In this document: positions 12,201 to 24,913 of the stretch, piece after piece
How positions within the stretch are numbered: position 1 is the stretch's first letter
Layout of the letters: every line of letters begins with the position of its first letter
From: Notospermus geniculatus
Taxonomy: Eukaryota; Nemertea; Pilidiophora; Heteronemertea; Lineidae
DNA: 64,000 nt
Assembly (NCBI GenBank): GCA_002633025.1
Contig: NMRB01001455.1
Span: forward strand, 36,498-100,497
Reading direction: 5' to 3'
Position numbers and translations under genes: made by a program
Notes under the pieces: model-generated
What the model was told of the DNA's origin: nothing
Databases searched by the model: none
The model's input: only the letters and a program-made list of their open reading frames with translations

Positions 12201-15200
12201 TTTCATTCTGACCAGAGCTGCTTCAGCCAATGATTTTTACCTCACAATAGAGAGACCATGGTTAATCAATTCCTGGTCTAACACACAATAGCCCTGATCA
12301 AAGGTAGATTTCACCTGATTGGGTTTCAAAGCTATTGCAGTTTTTTCTCAATTTCAACTGGTTCAGAAGTGGTACCTGGATGCAGATTACCACCATATAT
12401 CACTTACCTTCTATTTCCTCCTTTCTACTCTGGGTTGTAAATTAGGTGCCATAACTGAGAACCTGCTGATAGGGCCACTGATCAGAAATGCGCCTGGAGG
12501 AAGATCAGCTGACAAGTAATTTAGGCAAGGGTTCTTTTGAGGCAACCTCTTTTATCTATTTTTGGTTGAGTTCAAGACATGGAATTTGAGCCTTTTTACT
12601 TTTTAAAGTGCATTTTTTTGAAGGGCAACCAAATTGATTGATGACCCTTGGTTTAGAGTGCAATCTACATCAGCAACCTGTATTGATTGATACTCTTCAA
12701 TTTTTTCAACATGCATTCTCTATTTGAAGAGCAACCAAATTGACAGTCCTCAGGTTTAGAGTGCTATCTATATTTGCAGCTGAACATCAATTCAATTGTT
12801 GTGCATTCTTCAGTCAGCAGTCAGCAATGTGAATTGGGTAGAAATCCACCATTTTTGGAGTGCCAATCTGCAATCTGCTGCAGAATGTACATGTTACCAA
12901 CCTGAGTTGCATATCAACAATGTGCAATCTGCGGCTGCTAACTTCACACCACTAAATTACACTGACAAGCCATGGGATCTCTAATCTGCAATGTGCATTC
13001 GTACAGCAACCTGCAGTTTCACCACGCTGCCCTTGGAATGCGGGTGTCTTCCCAGCGGATAATTGCATTTGTACATCATCAACAAACAAACTGCTCATAA
13101 GCAGTTCACCGCTAGTTGAAGAAAACACAAACAACACTTTGATCAGACTGCGCTAGGCTTATTATTTTTTTCCCAGAGAGAGCCCTCTCTATAGTAAACC
13201 TTTTGTAATATTGTGTGTGATTTAGCTGTAGCATTTTTGGAAGCCTTTGATGAAGACGCTTTCATCTTCTGTTGTATTACCATTTTGGTCAAATAAAACA
13301 AACATTGTGTGAGGTTCGTATTGGTACTCCCAAAGCTCTTAGGAGAGCAAATGGCAAAAACACTGGATAGGATATTGCGCAGCAGAAATTTTGTTTCTGA
13401 TTAATTTGCGATTGTCGCTTTGTGCTTGCCAACATGACCATGTTTGGAAAAACACTGTTCTTGTTTGTGGATAATTACTCTGTTTCCAAGATAATGGATG
13501 AAAAGACGCCACGGTACTTGTCAAAGAATCATATTAAAATACTAGCAAAAAGGTCTGGTTTGTCTTGCTGGGAGCCTTTGAAGTGAATCCTATGGTACCA
13601 GGTAAAAGAAACCAATCCCGTTGAAAGGAGAATGTCATCATTACAACGCAATCAATCATTATCCATTGTGAAATCATCAAAAGAGACTTTGCCGTGTAAT
13701 GTGTCATGTGCTGGTGACTTCCTTGATTTTCTCCATCATGTTGTTGCACTGTGGCAACAATAAGGCTCAAGGCTTGAAATATTTTTTATTAGGAAATCAT
13801 CTTACTTGCTGCATAAGCCCTGCCAGATTCTTGGAATGAGTATTGCTGACAGCACTTGTGACCCGTGACAGCAAAATGAATTGCACACAGAAGAAGACCC
13901 AAGGTGATACCAACAGTAATAATTAAATAAACAAACAAACAAACACACACCAACAGTTTGTTGATTTCAGGATTGACTGCCCATTGTGAAATTTGACTTT
14001 GTCCATTTCTGTAATTGTTCTCTGGTGTCGTCTCGAAACTTGCTAAGTCGCCACTACCACTATTTATTTAGGATTCCCTAGCACACAGGGCTGCAGAACT
14101 AATGGAGCATGAATTACCCTCCATTCCTTCAATTTGGGCAAAATGAGTATAGGCTATTCCTGAAAACACATCATGATGGCCATTGGTAAGATGATCACTA
14201 CATTAGCACAGTGTCACTTGGAGCATCATGTCAGAATTTCACAATACGCAGATCATTTTCCACATTTCTACCTTATTAAGTTCCGTTGGAAGCGTCATCT
14301 TTCACGGATCTAGCCTAGTTCCGTTCCAACGTTTCTTGAGCCACGATCATCAATCACTCGCAAAGTTGTGGCTTCCTTTTGTGTCATTATATTCTCTGAA
14401 TAAATATTGCCAATTTCAGGTTCAGTTTTCGATGTCTTGCGAATTGTTAGGAACATTCATTCACATTTTACTAGGATGCAAATCAGTTCCTGGGGCAGCT
14501 GAATGAAACATAGAAAACTTGCATAAGTCAATACAAGTGTGGCCAGGTTCTTTGTGGTTTTATTTGCTCTACTATGTGCCATTGATAATGCCGGAAGAAA
14601 GTAAGACTGGTGCCTTTTGGCATGAATGAATTAAGTCGAGAACTAACTTGTCATTTCCATATTTTTTATCATTTCAGGGATTACAATGCAGGTTCTGACC
14701 ACATAGACTGGACTTCAAGCTACAGACCTGCTGGAAGAAATGACTTTGTTAGGAATCTTCATTGAGAGTCATTTGTTGATTTCACATTTGCCTGAAGATC
14801 TATGTACAATGACAACATTGTTTCTAACATTTTTACAACACTCAGGACAAATGTTGTCAAGTGTGTACAGAGAAAAAAGGATTTTTCCAACGTGTTGGTC
14901 AAATGTTGTTGAATGCTGGCTAGCTGTGTCTGCCCTGCAAGGTCAAAAGATCTTGTTGCTCAGGCACGTTGTTCAAACAGTGACATTGGAAAAATGTTGA
15001 CAGTGTACAAGCTTGATGCTGGCACTGCTACATCTACGTCCAGTTCAGGAACCCTTCTGATATTCAAGAAAGATGACGCCATCATTGGGTAGCTAATGTG
15101 CAGCACTCTAATTTTTGCCATAAAGTCCCTTGGAATCATAGGAGCAGATGCTTCTGAAATTCAAATTACATCTTGCAGCAGCAAATCTGATGCAAAAATT

Positions 15201-16099
15201 GTTGGTAAATGAACAAGCAAACTTGCTGAGTGGGAAAAAACAGCCATAATATTATTCCACACATAAAAATACTTTGAACACAAAAACTGACAACTTGCAT
15301 GTGAAACTCAGTGCTGCATGTTTACAGGTCCTTGACCATGCATGTATATAAGATTCAGAAGCATGTTTACTAAAAGTTTTGCATTGGAAAAATAGGCTCC
15401 TTCCTCTCGCATGAAAATGAGATAAGATGTAAAGTGGTTTCATTGACATCGATTTTCTGAAGCATCTACGAGTGATGTCAGATAAAATGGAAAGGAGTGC
15501 GCATCTCCATTCTCCCCTGGGACTCATTACTTGAGAGGCGAGTGGAGTTGAGTAAAAACTGACATGGATGAGGTTGACTTGAATGTTTTGTTCCAGGGTC
15601 CTTCCTGTACAGTTTAACCATCTCTTTACATCCAGCAGAAATGAAGCTACTAGAAGTTTTACCCATCCGTGGTTATGTAGTAGGGTAGGTTCTAAACCTT
15701 GGAACATCTTTTTGCATAATCAACACAAGAATCAACAGGCACAAAAAACGTAGTCCAAGAAATTCTCAAGAAATTAGCAAGAAATTTGAGTAATGTGTGA
15801 AAAGGCTTCCATGGAGGAGATTATGATACAAATCATGGACAAAGACTATGACAAAAGAATCATCACTATAAGAACCTGTTGGAATTTGACCCATTCTAAT
15901 TGATGAGCAAAAAGGTCACCCGTTGGACCAAAAGAAACTGGAGAATCTCTCTCCAGACCATTCTATACCTGTAGGCCATCTCCAAATCAAGCTAGTTAGA
16001 TTGAAGATGGCTCCAGTTGCAGCAACGCATTGTCGCAAATAACTGTCAATGTTCTTGAGAAGAAAATGAAAAATATTTTCCTATTTCAAAGCGCGCTGT
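12201..16099. other. non-coding stretch
   Basis: Mostly single-copy sequence with an (AAAC)n/(CA)n microsatellite at about 13926-13950. A 151-codon minus-strand open frame (15252-15707) has no recognisable domain and no clear splice context, so I do not call it a gene. Confidence 0.5.
13926..13950. repeat. (AAAC)n / (AC)n microsatellite
   Basis: Four AAAC-type units run into a short CA run. Confidence 0.9.
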
Positions 16100-17060
16100 G
16101 GCATGCACCAATCAAGAGAGATAAGCATCGTAGAAAAATACCTGCGGGTGATCCAAACGATTCTGTAAGGTTTGCTCGTCAAGAGTGAATTTGGGATGAT
16201 GAGGGGCTGGAGGAAACAATGGGCCAGAATCCCCATTGACGCTGTACCTCCCAATGATCTTGACAATTTGCCAACAAGAAAGGAAAACACCCCAGGAATA
16301 ATGCCAAACAGTTTAACAAATTCCATCACAGACGCCTTCAGGTTGCTAAGAAGGTTGATAAATCCTTAGAAAGCGGATACTTGATTTATAATAGGGTTCT
16401 CATTGATTATTATTATGTTGTCAAAGGGCTTGTAAAGGGGCCAGCATATGGAAGAACCACCAGAGAGGGGCAGTAATTAGACCCCTGGGTGTGGTTTTAT
16501 TATGAGATGATTACTTTTGAATGATGAAACATGAGGAAGATGTCATCTTTCTTCAGGTTGAAAACTGATAGCATTAGCATCATTAATTTACGCCTTTTTC
16601 AACTTGGTGCATCTTTGTGATGGTAAAGGTCGATGCATGGATAGAAGAATTCCACAACCTTAAAGCAGTTGGGAACACAAAGCACTTGCTCAGTTTGAGA
16701 AGGAACTATCCATTGTATCTCCATCTAAGGAGTGACAACCATGAAATCTTCCAAATAGATTTCTTGAAAGCTTCACATCGGAAAGGAAAATTTGACATGT
16801 GATTCCTACCTGTCACAATTATGTTGGTAATTTTGACAGTGGTGACAAGAATGTGCACCCAAGAAGAAACTTCTGTAGGGAATTGAAAGCTGAGTACATA
16901 TACCATCCTTTAGGCCAATATTTTCACCAAAAAATATGCACTCTTTTTCCTTATGCAACATCATCAGCAAAACTGTCTCACTTTGACATCACTTGGACAT
17001 CCACTTGACAATGGATAGACGTCAAATGGATAGACCTCAGCAGTCAAATGATCAGATCCA
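16100..17060. repeat. direct duplication, copy A
   Basis: The sequence from GGCATGCACCAATCAAGAGA to GATCAGATCCA recurs at 17419-18747 with few substitutions. Copy A lacks the 366-bp element that interrupts copy B at 18218. Confidence 0.9.
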
Positions 17061-17126
17061 GTAGTCTTGAACGTTAGTTGTGGTGTTGAAATTTTTGGTG
17101 ACTGGGAGAGGGGAATGTGGATGGTA

Positions 17127-17189
17127 GTCAGCTGCCCTGCATTCAGAGAGCCTTTAGTGAAAAGTCTCTCTGAATGCAGGGCAGCTGAC
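17127..17189. repeat. perfect 24-bp hairpin with 15-base loop
   Basis: GTCAGCTGCCCTGCATTCAG... (17127-17150) is the exact reverse complement of 17166-17189; the loop is CCTTTAGTGAAAAGT. It lies between the duplicated blocks, next to the SINE head. Confidence 0.9.
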
Positions 17190-17329
17190 AGGGATCTGCA
17201 GTTATAAGTATTTATTAGCAAATGCAGATTTGTAGGGAAATGGAAGGGCTGGGGAGATATTCATCCTGCGACAAAACGTTTTCAGCAAAAAAAATAAACA
17301 GAGAAACTGACACGTGAAAAAAATCAAAA

Positions 17330-17400
17330 TTCCCATCGCAAGGCTCGAACCCGGCGCCCTGGATTCAGAGCCGGACGCTCTACCGATGCGCCAGCCGGCC
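17330..17400 (-). mobile_element. tRNA-derived SINE head
   Basis: Read on the minus strand from 17400 it begins GGCCGGCTGGCGCATCGGTA. It has an A-box-like TGGCGCATCGG and a perfect B box GGTTCGAGCC (17342-17351), with the RNA polymerase III promoter spacing of a tRNA. The anticodon loop reads CTCTGAA, as in glutamine tRNA (anticodon CTG). The anticodon stem (TCCGG/TCCAG) pairs poorly and no acceptor stem closes after the B box, so this is not a working tRNA. The element probably continues towards about 17210, past A/T-rich sequence with AATAAA. Its 3' end and target duplication are not resolved. Confidence 0.65.
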
Positions 17401-17418
17401 ACGTCATGACGGTAGCTA

Positions 17419-18747
17419 GGCATGCACCAATCAAGAGAGATAAGCATCGTAGAAAAATACCTGCGGGTGATCCAAACGATTCTGTAAGGTTTGCTCGTCA
17501 AGAGTGAATTCGGGATGATGAGGGGCTGGAGGAAACAATGGGTCAGAATCCCCATTGACGCTGTACCTCCCAAAGATCCTGACAATTTGCCAACAAGAAA
17601 GGAAAACACCCCAGGAATAATGCCAAACAGTTTAACAAATTCCATCACAGACGCCTTCAGGTTGCTAAGAAGGTTGATAAATCCTTAGAAAGGGGATACT
17701 TGATTTATAATAGGGTTCTCATTGATTATTATTATGTTGTCAAAGGGTTTGTAAAGGGGCCAGCATATGGAAGAACCACCAGAGAGGGGCAGTAATTAGA
17801 CCCCTGGGTGTGGTTTTATTATGAGATGATTACTTTTGAATGATGAAACATGAGGAAGATGTCATCTTTCTTCAGGTTGAAAACTGATAGCGTTAGCATC
17901 ATTTTATTTATGCCTTTTTCAACTCGGTGCATCTTTGTGATGGTAAAGGTCTGCATGGATAGAAGAATTCCACAATCTTAAAGCAGTTGGGAACACAAAG
18001 CCCTTGCTCAGTTTGAGAAGGAACTATCCATTGTATCTCCATCTATGGAGTGACAACCATGAAATCTTCCAATAGATGTCTTGAAAGCTTCATCGGAAAG
18101 GAAAATTTCACATGTGATTCCTACCCATGTCACAATTATGTTGGTAATTTTGACAGTAGTGACAAGAATGTGCACCCAAGAAGAAACTTCTGTAGGGATT
18201 TGAAAGCTGAGTACATATAGAGGTTCTTCACGTGACGTCACAGCTCCAAATATCCGCCATATTGGCCGTCAAATGACGCAACGTCACAGCATCAACACAG
18301 CGTTTTTGACGTGGTTTGTACGTTGTCGGCATTCATCGGACCTCTTCTACACTGTTCTACAGCATTCCGTATGGACGATTCGCTTTGTTTTCAACACGGT
18401 TTTCACACCAGACCAACTACTTATGCTCAGAAACTGTGAGAGGTAAAGTGATTTGTTGAGTTGTATGCTCCCAGTGGTCTGTACGGGCCGCTGAATGTTC
18501 GAACCGAGAACAACATGGCGGCCTCCATGGCTTCATTTTGACGGCCAGTATGGCGGCCGTGTGACGTCAGTGAAGAACCTCTATAAGCTTACCATCCTTT
18601 AGACCAATATTTTCACAGATTACAGCACTTTTTTTCCTAATGCAACATCATCAGCAAAACTGTCTCACTTTGACATCACTTGGACATCCATTTGACAATG
18701 GATAGACGTCAAATGGATAGACCTCAGCAGTCAAATGATCAGATCCA
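17419..18747. repeat. direct duplication, copy B
   Basis: Second copy of 16100-17060, interrupted by the element at 18218-18583 and otherwise colinear. Confidence 0.9.
18218..18583. mobile_element. MITE with TAGAGGTTCTTCAC ends and CRE motifs
   Basis: The ends TAGAGGTTCTTCACGTGACG and TGACGTCAGTGAAGAACCTCTA are inverted repeats with one indel. Similarity extends about 65 bp inward (CCGCCATA.TGGCCGTCAAA). TA flanks both sides (18216-18217, 18584-18585). The other copy of this duplication (about 16900) lacks it, apart from a 4-bp difference next to the site. The TA duplication and short non-coding body fit a Tc1/mariner-type MITE. Each end carries a perfect TGACGTCA, the cAMP-response-element octamer. 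Confidence 0.85.
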
Positions 18748-19031
18748 GAAACACGCTCATCAATCGAAATCACCTTTCTGAGAGCAAACTCCACTTATTT
18801 CCAACAGAAGCAAACAAGATCTCAATTCAGATACTGAGGAATGACCACAGAAAATGGTAACAAGTTTCTGACGGCTAATCTTGCTGCTTGATCGAGTTTG
18901 AAAACGGGAGGTGACCCATGAGGGTGGAGAGGTCATATTGAGGTGTCCAAGGGGTGATAAAGCTCTGACCTTTCAGAGTTCACCTTGATATTCGGTTCCA
19001 GGGATACTTGTTCTTCTGTCTACTGTTACAT
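18745..19031. repeat. tandem duplication, unit 1
   Basis: CCAGAAACACGCTCATCAAT through CTACTGTTACAT is repeated at 19118-19403, offset about 373 bp. Between the units, 19032-19117 is GC-rich and contains the self-complementary run GCCGCTACGCGGC. Confidence 0.9.
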
Positions 19032-19117
19032 ATGAGTCCAGTTCTATTGATTGACCCGTGACAAGTCTTTGGCTAGCTTCGCTGTTGGCCGCTACGCGGC
19101 GCGTTGGGCCCTTGCGT

Positions 19118-19403
19118 CCAGAAACATGCTCGTCAATCGAAATCACCTTTCTGAGAGCAACTCCACTTATTTCCAACAGAAGCAAACAAGATCTTAATTC
19201 AGATACTGAGGAATGACCACAGAAAAAGGTAACAAGTTTCTGACGGCTAATCTTGCTGCTTGATCGAGTTTGAAAACGGGAGGTGACCCATGAGGGTGGA
19301 GAGGTCATATCAAGGTGTCCAAGGGGTGATAAAGCTCTGACCTTTCAGAGTTCACCTTGATATTCGGTTCCAGGGATACTTGTTCTTCTGTCTACTGTTA
19401 CAT
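19118..19403. repeat. tandem duplication, unit 2
   Basis: Second copy of 18745-19031 with a handful of differences. A minus-strand open frame of 111 codons spans the unit boundary but has no recognisable domain. Confidence 0.9.
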
Positions 19404-21196
19404 CTTCAAGCCAACTATGACAGCTTGTTGTTTTTGATTCAGAAAATAGACTTTCGCTGATGGCAGGGTCAAGAAGTTGTGGCACCACCTTAACCGAAAA
19501 TCAAACAAGTATCAGATGAACATTCAAGAACTACATGTGATTATACATTTTCTAAACTTAGATATGACTATTGCGGAGTTTGCCAATACAAATACAGCTG
19601 AAGGGGTCAGAAACTGGCCCTGGATGGTACCTGACCCGCACGGGTCAGCACATCCACACTTCTCCAAAAAGGACCTCCCAAACTGATGCAAAATGACCCA
19701 ACTATTATTTTGACTTGTTATATCTTCCCCTCCCAAATCCAACTTGGCAGTGGCATATCGTAAAGTCTGTCTCGTAATTTTTTTGGGTACAAAATACCCA
19801 ATCAGATGCTCAAACACTTATAATTGCCTTCCTGTCCCCCGAAGCATCAAGACATATCTCATCTCAAGACTCATCATAGTCATCTGGCCACTTCGTGCTT
19901 TATCACAAATATTCTTGCATATTTTTCCAACAAATCTTGGTATTTTTATACCCAACCACCTCCAGTGCAGCCTCAGCAGCATTAGAATACAATTCACAAT
20001 GACATTATTTATTTATTGTAATGTAATCTGAGGGAGAAACATCCAATTATGAAAGATGGAGACAAATAATGCTCGTTCTGTGCATTCTGCTGTTATCCGT
20101 GATATAGTGATATTGTTGCAAAATGAGACAAGCGACAATCCAATTTTCTCGTTTGCAGATGGGACCGTCACAAATATTCTTCTTTGCAACAAATCTAAGT
20201 CAACAGGGATTATCTCATGGAATTGGCGACTGGCTGAATGCTGAGCACAGGATAAAATCAGCTTTGCAAAATTCTCAGTGGCAGATGAGGGCCTGATCAT
20301 AGGATGTCCTAGGACAAATCCTTCCAGAATTGTCTCTTTTTCTGACCTAAAACCCAAACCCTCTTACCTCCATCCCCGGCCCAACAAAAGGGTCTCGGGG
20401 AGTGATGGTCCAGGGCACACTTTGGCCACACTTCCAACTTCATCAGTGAGTAAAATCCAGGGTCCAAATTCATATAATCAGGGGATAAAAACCTGTTATT
20501 TATAGGGGAGAGTCTTAAAGATTCATATCAACAAATTTGTGTTATTTTTGGCGATAATTCCCTGACAATGGTTGTCCTGGTCCCCAGACAGAGCCTGAGG
20601 TCAACTGCAGTGGCACCTAAATTAAAGTTTTTATTTTCTTGTGTCTATTGTCTGACCCTGGAGGTAAAACCCTCCCCATTGGGGAGAGATAAAGAGATGT
20701 GATGCTATGTTTCACTGGGTTTACACAGGTGATCAAGATGAGGGTTGAAATCAGATCAGGTGGTTCCAAACTGACTAAATCACAATTGGAGAAGGGAAAC
20801 CCGTGATGGCCTCCAGCTATCTGCTCCTCAATTTTCAAAGGAGTTCAAAATTTATTATTCAAAGTAACTCTCTCATTAGCACAGTCATTTGTCAAGGAAT
20901 CTTCGCAAAGCTTCATCCTGAAAAGAACAGTAATTTGATCGGAGCTAACTTAGAAGCAATCTTTGAAACAAAATGTTCCCCCAGCACCTTGGGATCAACT
21001 TACCACAAACAACCCTTTGGAAAATAATGTTGTTCTCAAACTTTCAAGCTTCACTCTAGCAAAATTATCTTGGGAGGTAAAGACCATTGGAAGAAATGAA
21101 ATGAACTGGCTTCAACAGTATCCATCGGGACAATCTCAGATCAAAGGCTGCTTAAGCCACAAATGACCTTCAAAGTACCAAACAAATTCTTGCTGG
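19404..21196. other. non-coding single-copy stretch
   Basis: No repeat or convincing coding segment was found. Short open frames occur on both strands without domain signals. Confidence 0.5.
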
Positions 21197-22733
21197 AAAC
21201 AAAATCAACTTCCTCTACAGACAAAAAGTCAACCATGCCGACCTTCACATTTGGAGAAAAGAAGTCAGCAAACAAGAATTTTTGAGCTGCAGTCCGCAAA
21301 GTTGTTTTCTTTCCTTTGTCAAGTTCCTCTCTTGCCAATTGTGGGTCAAAATGAATTGAACCTTCTAAATTTCTCTTTCAATGGAACAAACCATTGGATG
21401 ATGTTGAATGTCGATTGAAAAAAGCAAATATGTTTTTTGCTGCAATATTGCCTGAGCAAAGAATGAACATTTCCTGTAAAAGCCATTGACCTTCCTGTAA
21501 TTGAAATCACTTCAAAGCCTTTTTCTCCATTTTGTCTGCAAGCACAAAGATAGACAATATTGTTTTTTTTACTATTTGCTGACAGAATGACAACGCTTTG
21601 CCATCAGATTCTTGCCAAAGAATCAGAAATGATGGAGTTTATCTTCAAAAAGTCCCAAAAATCTACCATTTTGTGTTTAGATGACAACAGGAATAGGCCT
21701 AAGCTTCGATTGTCGCAAAAAATGCGATAATCAGCAGAACTCAGAACCCTATGGAGATACTCACTTCAGCCAGTGGCAATATCAGAAACAAGAATGGTTT
21801 TCAAGGATTCTTTAGTCCCTTCAAAATGCACATGATCACACGAATGAAAAGAGTCCCACAATGTTGCAAATCCCCTGGGGTTTTTATCCTGCTACAACCC
21901 CTCTCAGACTAAGGCCTATGGAAAGTGGCTCAGTTATTTCAGAAATAAGGATTGTCAAGGTTTCTCCTTCCCTAAGGGTAGAAACACTCCCTTCAAGGTT
22001 GGATATTTGACAGATGCAAGAAGGACAAGGTATCATGGTCGTTGGTATATGAAAGGGATTATCAGGGGGACAATTGATGCCAAGGTAAGCCCCTTCCAAG
22101 GTAAACCACCAGCAATGATATCTATAACTCGGAGGGATTATGATACCTGAGCAGGAGGGTACATAGACATCCCTGGAAGTATCAGACAAAAGGGCTTCAA
22201 GCAATGGCAAGCTGAACTTGATCAACCCCCGGGGATGAAATTAAAAGTGAGACAGAGGATAGGGAAAGCAATTGTGTCCCTTTAACCAGAAGAAGTCAAA
22301 AGTTTAGCCCTTAAGACAATATTTTCAATTAAACATTTTTAAATGGTTCATTTAGCCACGTTTAGAGCTGATGATAAGAATTTGAATCCCTTTTTGATTT
22401 GAGCCTAGACAGTGCTGCCACCAAATCAGGGAGAAAGTAAAACTAAAAGTTACTTGCATGAGACAACTTCAGTGATGCTGCTTGTAACTTTTGAATCATC
22501 CAAGATAAGCCAAGCAGCTAGATTTAGAAAGCTTTTAAAAATTGCATTTACATGTAGTATTTTCATCCATCGTGCAAAAGCAACTGAACTGCTTAAAGTC
22601 TTTTTCAAAGATGTTAAAGGAAAGAAATGGAAAGAATGGAACTTTACTGGTGGACCGTATTGGCGGACAAAAATAGCAAAGAACTGCAGAGGCAGGCAGG
22701 TGTGGATAAGGTGAGCAGAAGGAAACATGATAC
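21197..22733. repeat. direct duplication, copy A
   Basis: AAACAAAATCAACTTCCTCT through GGAAACATGATAC is repeated immediately at 22734-24313. A 100-codon plus-strand frame in each copy (22412-22714, 23990-24292) is interrupted just before AAG|GTGAGC. The base changes between copies in this frame alter amino acids, so it does not look under selection. Confidence 0.9.
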
Positions 22734-24313
22734 AAACAAAATCAACTTCCTCTACAGACAAAAAGTCAACCATGCCGACCTTCACATTTGGAGAAAAGAA
22801 GTCAGCAAACAAGAATTTTTGAGCTGCGGTCAGCAAAGTTGTTTTCTTTCCTTTGTCAAGTTCCTCTCTTGCCAGTTGTAGGTCAAAATGAATTGAACCT
22901 TCTAAATTTCTCTTTCAATGGAACAAACCATTGGATGATGTTGAATGTCGATAGAAGAAAGCAAATATGTTTTTTGCTGCAATATTGCCTGAGCAAAGAA
23001 TGAACATTTCCTGTAAAAGCCATTGACCTTCCTGTAACTGAAATCACTTCAAAGCCTTTTTCTCCATTTTGTCTGCAAGCACAAAGATAGACAAGATTGT
23101 TTTTTTACTATTTGCTGACAGAATGACAACGCTTTGCCATCAGATTCTTGCCAAAGAATCAGAAATGATGGAGTTTGTCTTCAAAAAGCCCAAAAAATCT
23201 ACCATTTCGTGTTTAGATGACAACAGGAATAGGCCTAAGCTTCGATTGTCGCAAAAAAATGTGATATCAGCAGAACTGAGAACCCTATGGAGATATTTCC
23301 CTTTTTTCCCCAAGAGAAACCAATTAATACAACACTCACTTCAGCCAGTGGCAATATCAGAGATAAGAAGGGTTTTCAAGGATTCTTTAGTCCCTTCAAA
23401 ATGCAAACGATCACATGAATGAAAAGAGTCCCACAATGTTGCAAATCCCCTGGGGTTTTTATCCTGGCTGTAAACCCTCTCAGACTAAGGCCTATGGAAA
23501 GTGGCTCAGTCATTTCAGAAATAAGGATTGTCAAGGTTTCTCCTTCCCTAAGGGTAGGAAACACTCCCTTCAAGGTTGGATATTTGACAGATGCAAGAAG
23601 GACAAGGTATCATGGTCGTTGGTATATAAAAGGGATTATCAGGGGGACAATTGATGCCAAGTTAAGCCCCGGTTCCAAGGTAAACCACCAGCAATGATAT
23701 CTATAACTTGGAGGGATTATGATACCTGAGCAGGAGGGTACATAGACATCCCTGAAAGTATCAGACAAAAGGGCTTCAAGCAATGGCAAGCTGAACTTTA
23801 TCAACCCCCAGGGATGAAATTAAAAGTGAGACAGAGGATAGGGAAAGCAATTGTGTCCCTTTAACCAGAAGAAGTCAAAAGTTTAGCCCTTAAGACAACA
23901 TTTTCAATTAAACATTTTTAAATGGTTCATTTAGCCACGTTTAGAGCTGATGATAAAATTTGAATCCCTTTTTGATTTGAGCCCAGACAGTGCTGCCACC
24001 AAATCAGGGAGAAAGTAAAACTAAAAGTTACTTGCATGCAACAACTTCAGCGATGCTGCTTGTAACTTTTGAATCATCCAAGATAAGCCGAGCAGCTAGA
24101 TTTAGAAAGCTTTTAAAAATTGCATTTACATGTAGTATTTTCATCCATCGTGCAAAAGCAACTGAACTGCTTAAAGTCTTTTTCAAAGATGTTAAAGGAA
24201 AGAAATGGAAAGAATGGAAGTTTACTGGTGGACCGTATTGGCGGACAAAAATAGCAAAGAAGTGCAGAGGCAGGCAGGTGTGGATAAGGTGAGCTGAAGG
24301 AAACATGATACAA
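22734..24313. repeat. direct duplication, copy B
   Basis: Second copy of 21197-22733 with no spacer. It carries about 38 extra bases near 23295-23335 (TTTCCCTTTTTTCCCC...) that are missing from copy A. Confidence 0.9.
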
Positions 24314-24913
24314 CACTATGCCTTGCAGTCACATTTCAGTCTAACGGGGAGGTCACGTTCGCTAAAGGAAAGAAACGGTCATTTCAGGCGTGAGATTTCT
24401 CAAGGCCAGTACCTCTCAAGTCACATGTCATTGCCCTCCAGCAGCTGAAGTCAGGAAAGAAATGATTTTTTTACCCATTTATCTCAGGTGTATTTTTACA
24501 ACTTCAAGGCACTCTTTTCTGGAAATACTTGCTACATTTTCCTTCACATGTGTGTACTTAAAAGATAATCTCCAAACTTTTTATCCTCAGCAGAATAAAA
24601 TACATGTTGCTTTCACAGTAACTAAGGAAAACTGCTGTTTCTGATTCCATTTTTCCATTCTTTTCAGCTTTTTTCACTCCTTTCACCTGGCTGCCATTGA
24701 AACTTGGAGGGACTCCCAAGGTTTGGTAAAGTGCAAATGGAAACCTGTATCTAGAAAGAAGATGGACCACACTTACTTGAAGCAATGGGCGCTGCTGGAA
24801 ACTGAACCCACAACAAGTCAGCGGTCAGTTGGCATTAACCCTTTACCTGCCAAGGCCAATTTTGCCAGGTTGTAAAATTTGGTTGGCATAGGCCTATTAG
24901 TGGTGATAAACTG

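Noticed and set aside
15252-15707. 151-codon minus-strand open frame
   Set aside because: It has no domain, no splice context and low-complexity Ser/Leu/Cys composition. Such a length is not rare enough in 64 kb on six frames.
17330-17400. Functional glutamine tRNA
   Set aside because: The anticodon stem has two mismatches and the acceptor stem is not closed, so it is a SINE head.
22412-22714. 100-codon frame before a GTGAGC donor, repeated at 23990-24292
   Set aside because: Differences between the two copies change amino acids (Asn to Lys twice) and no acceptor is convincing.
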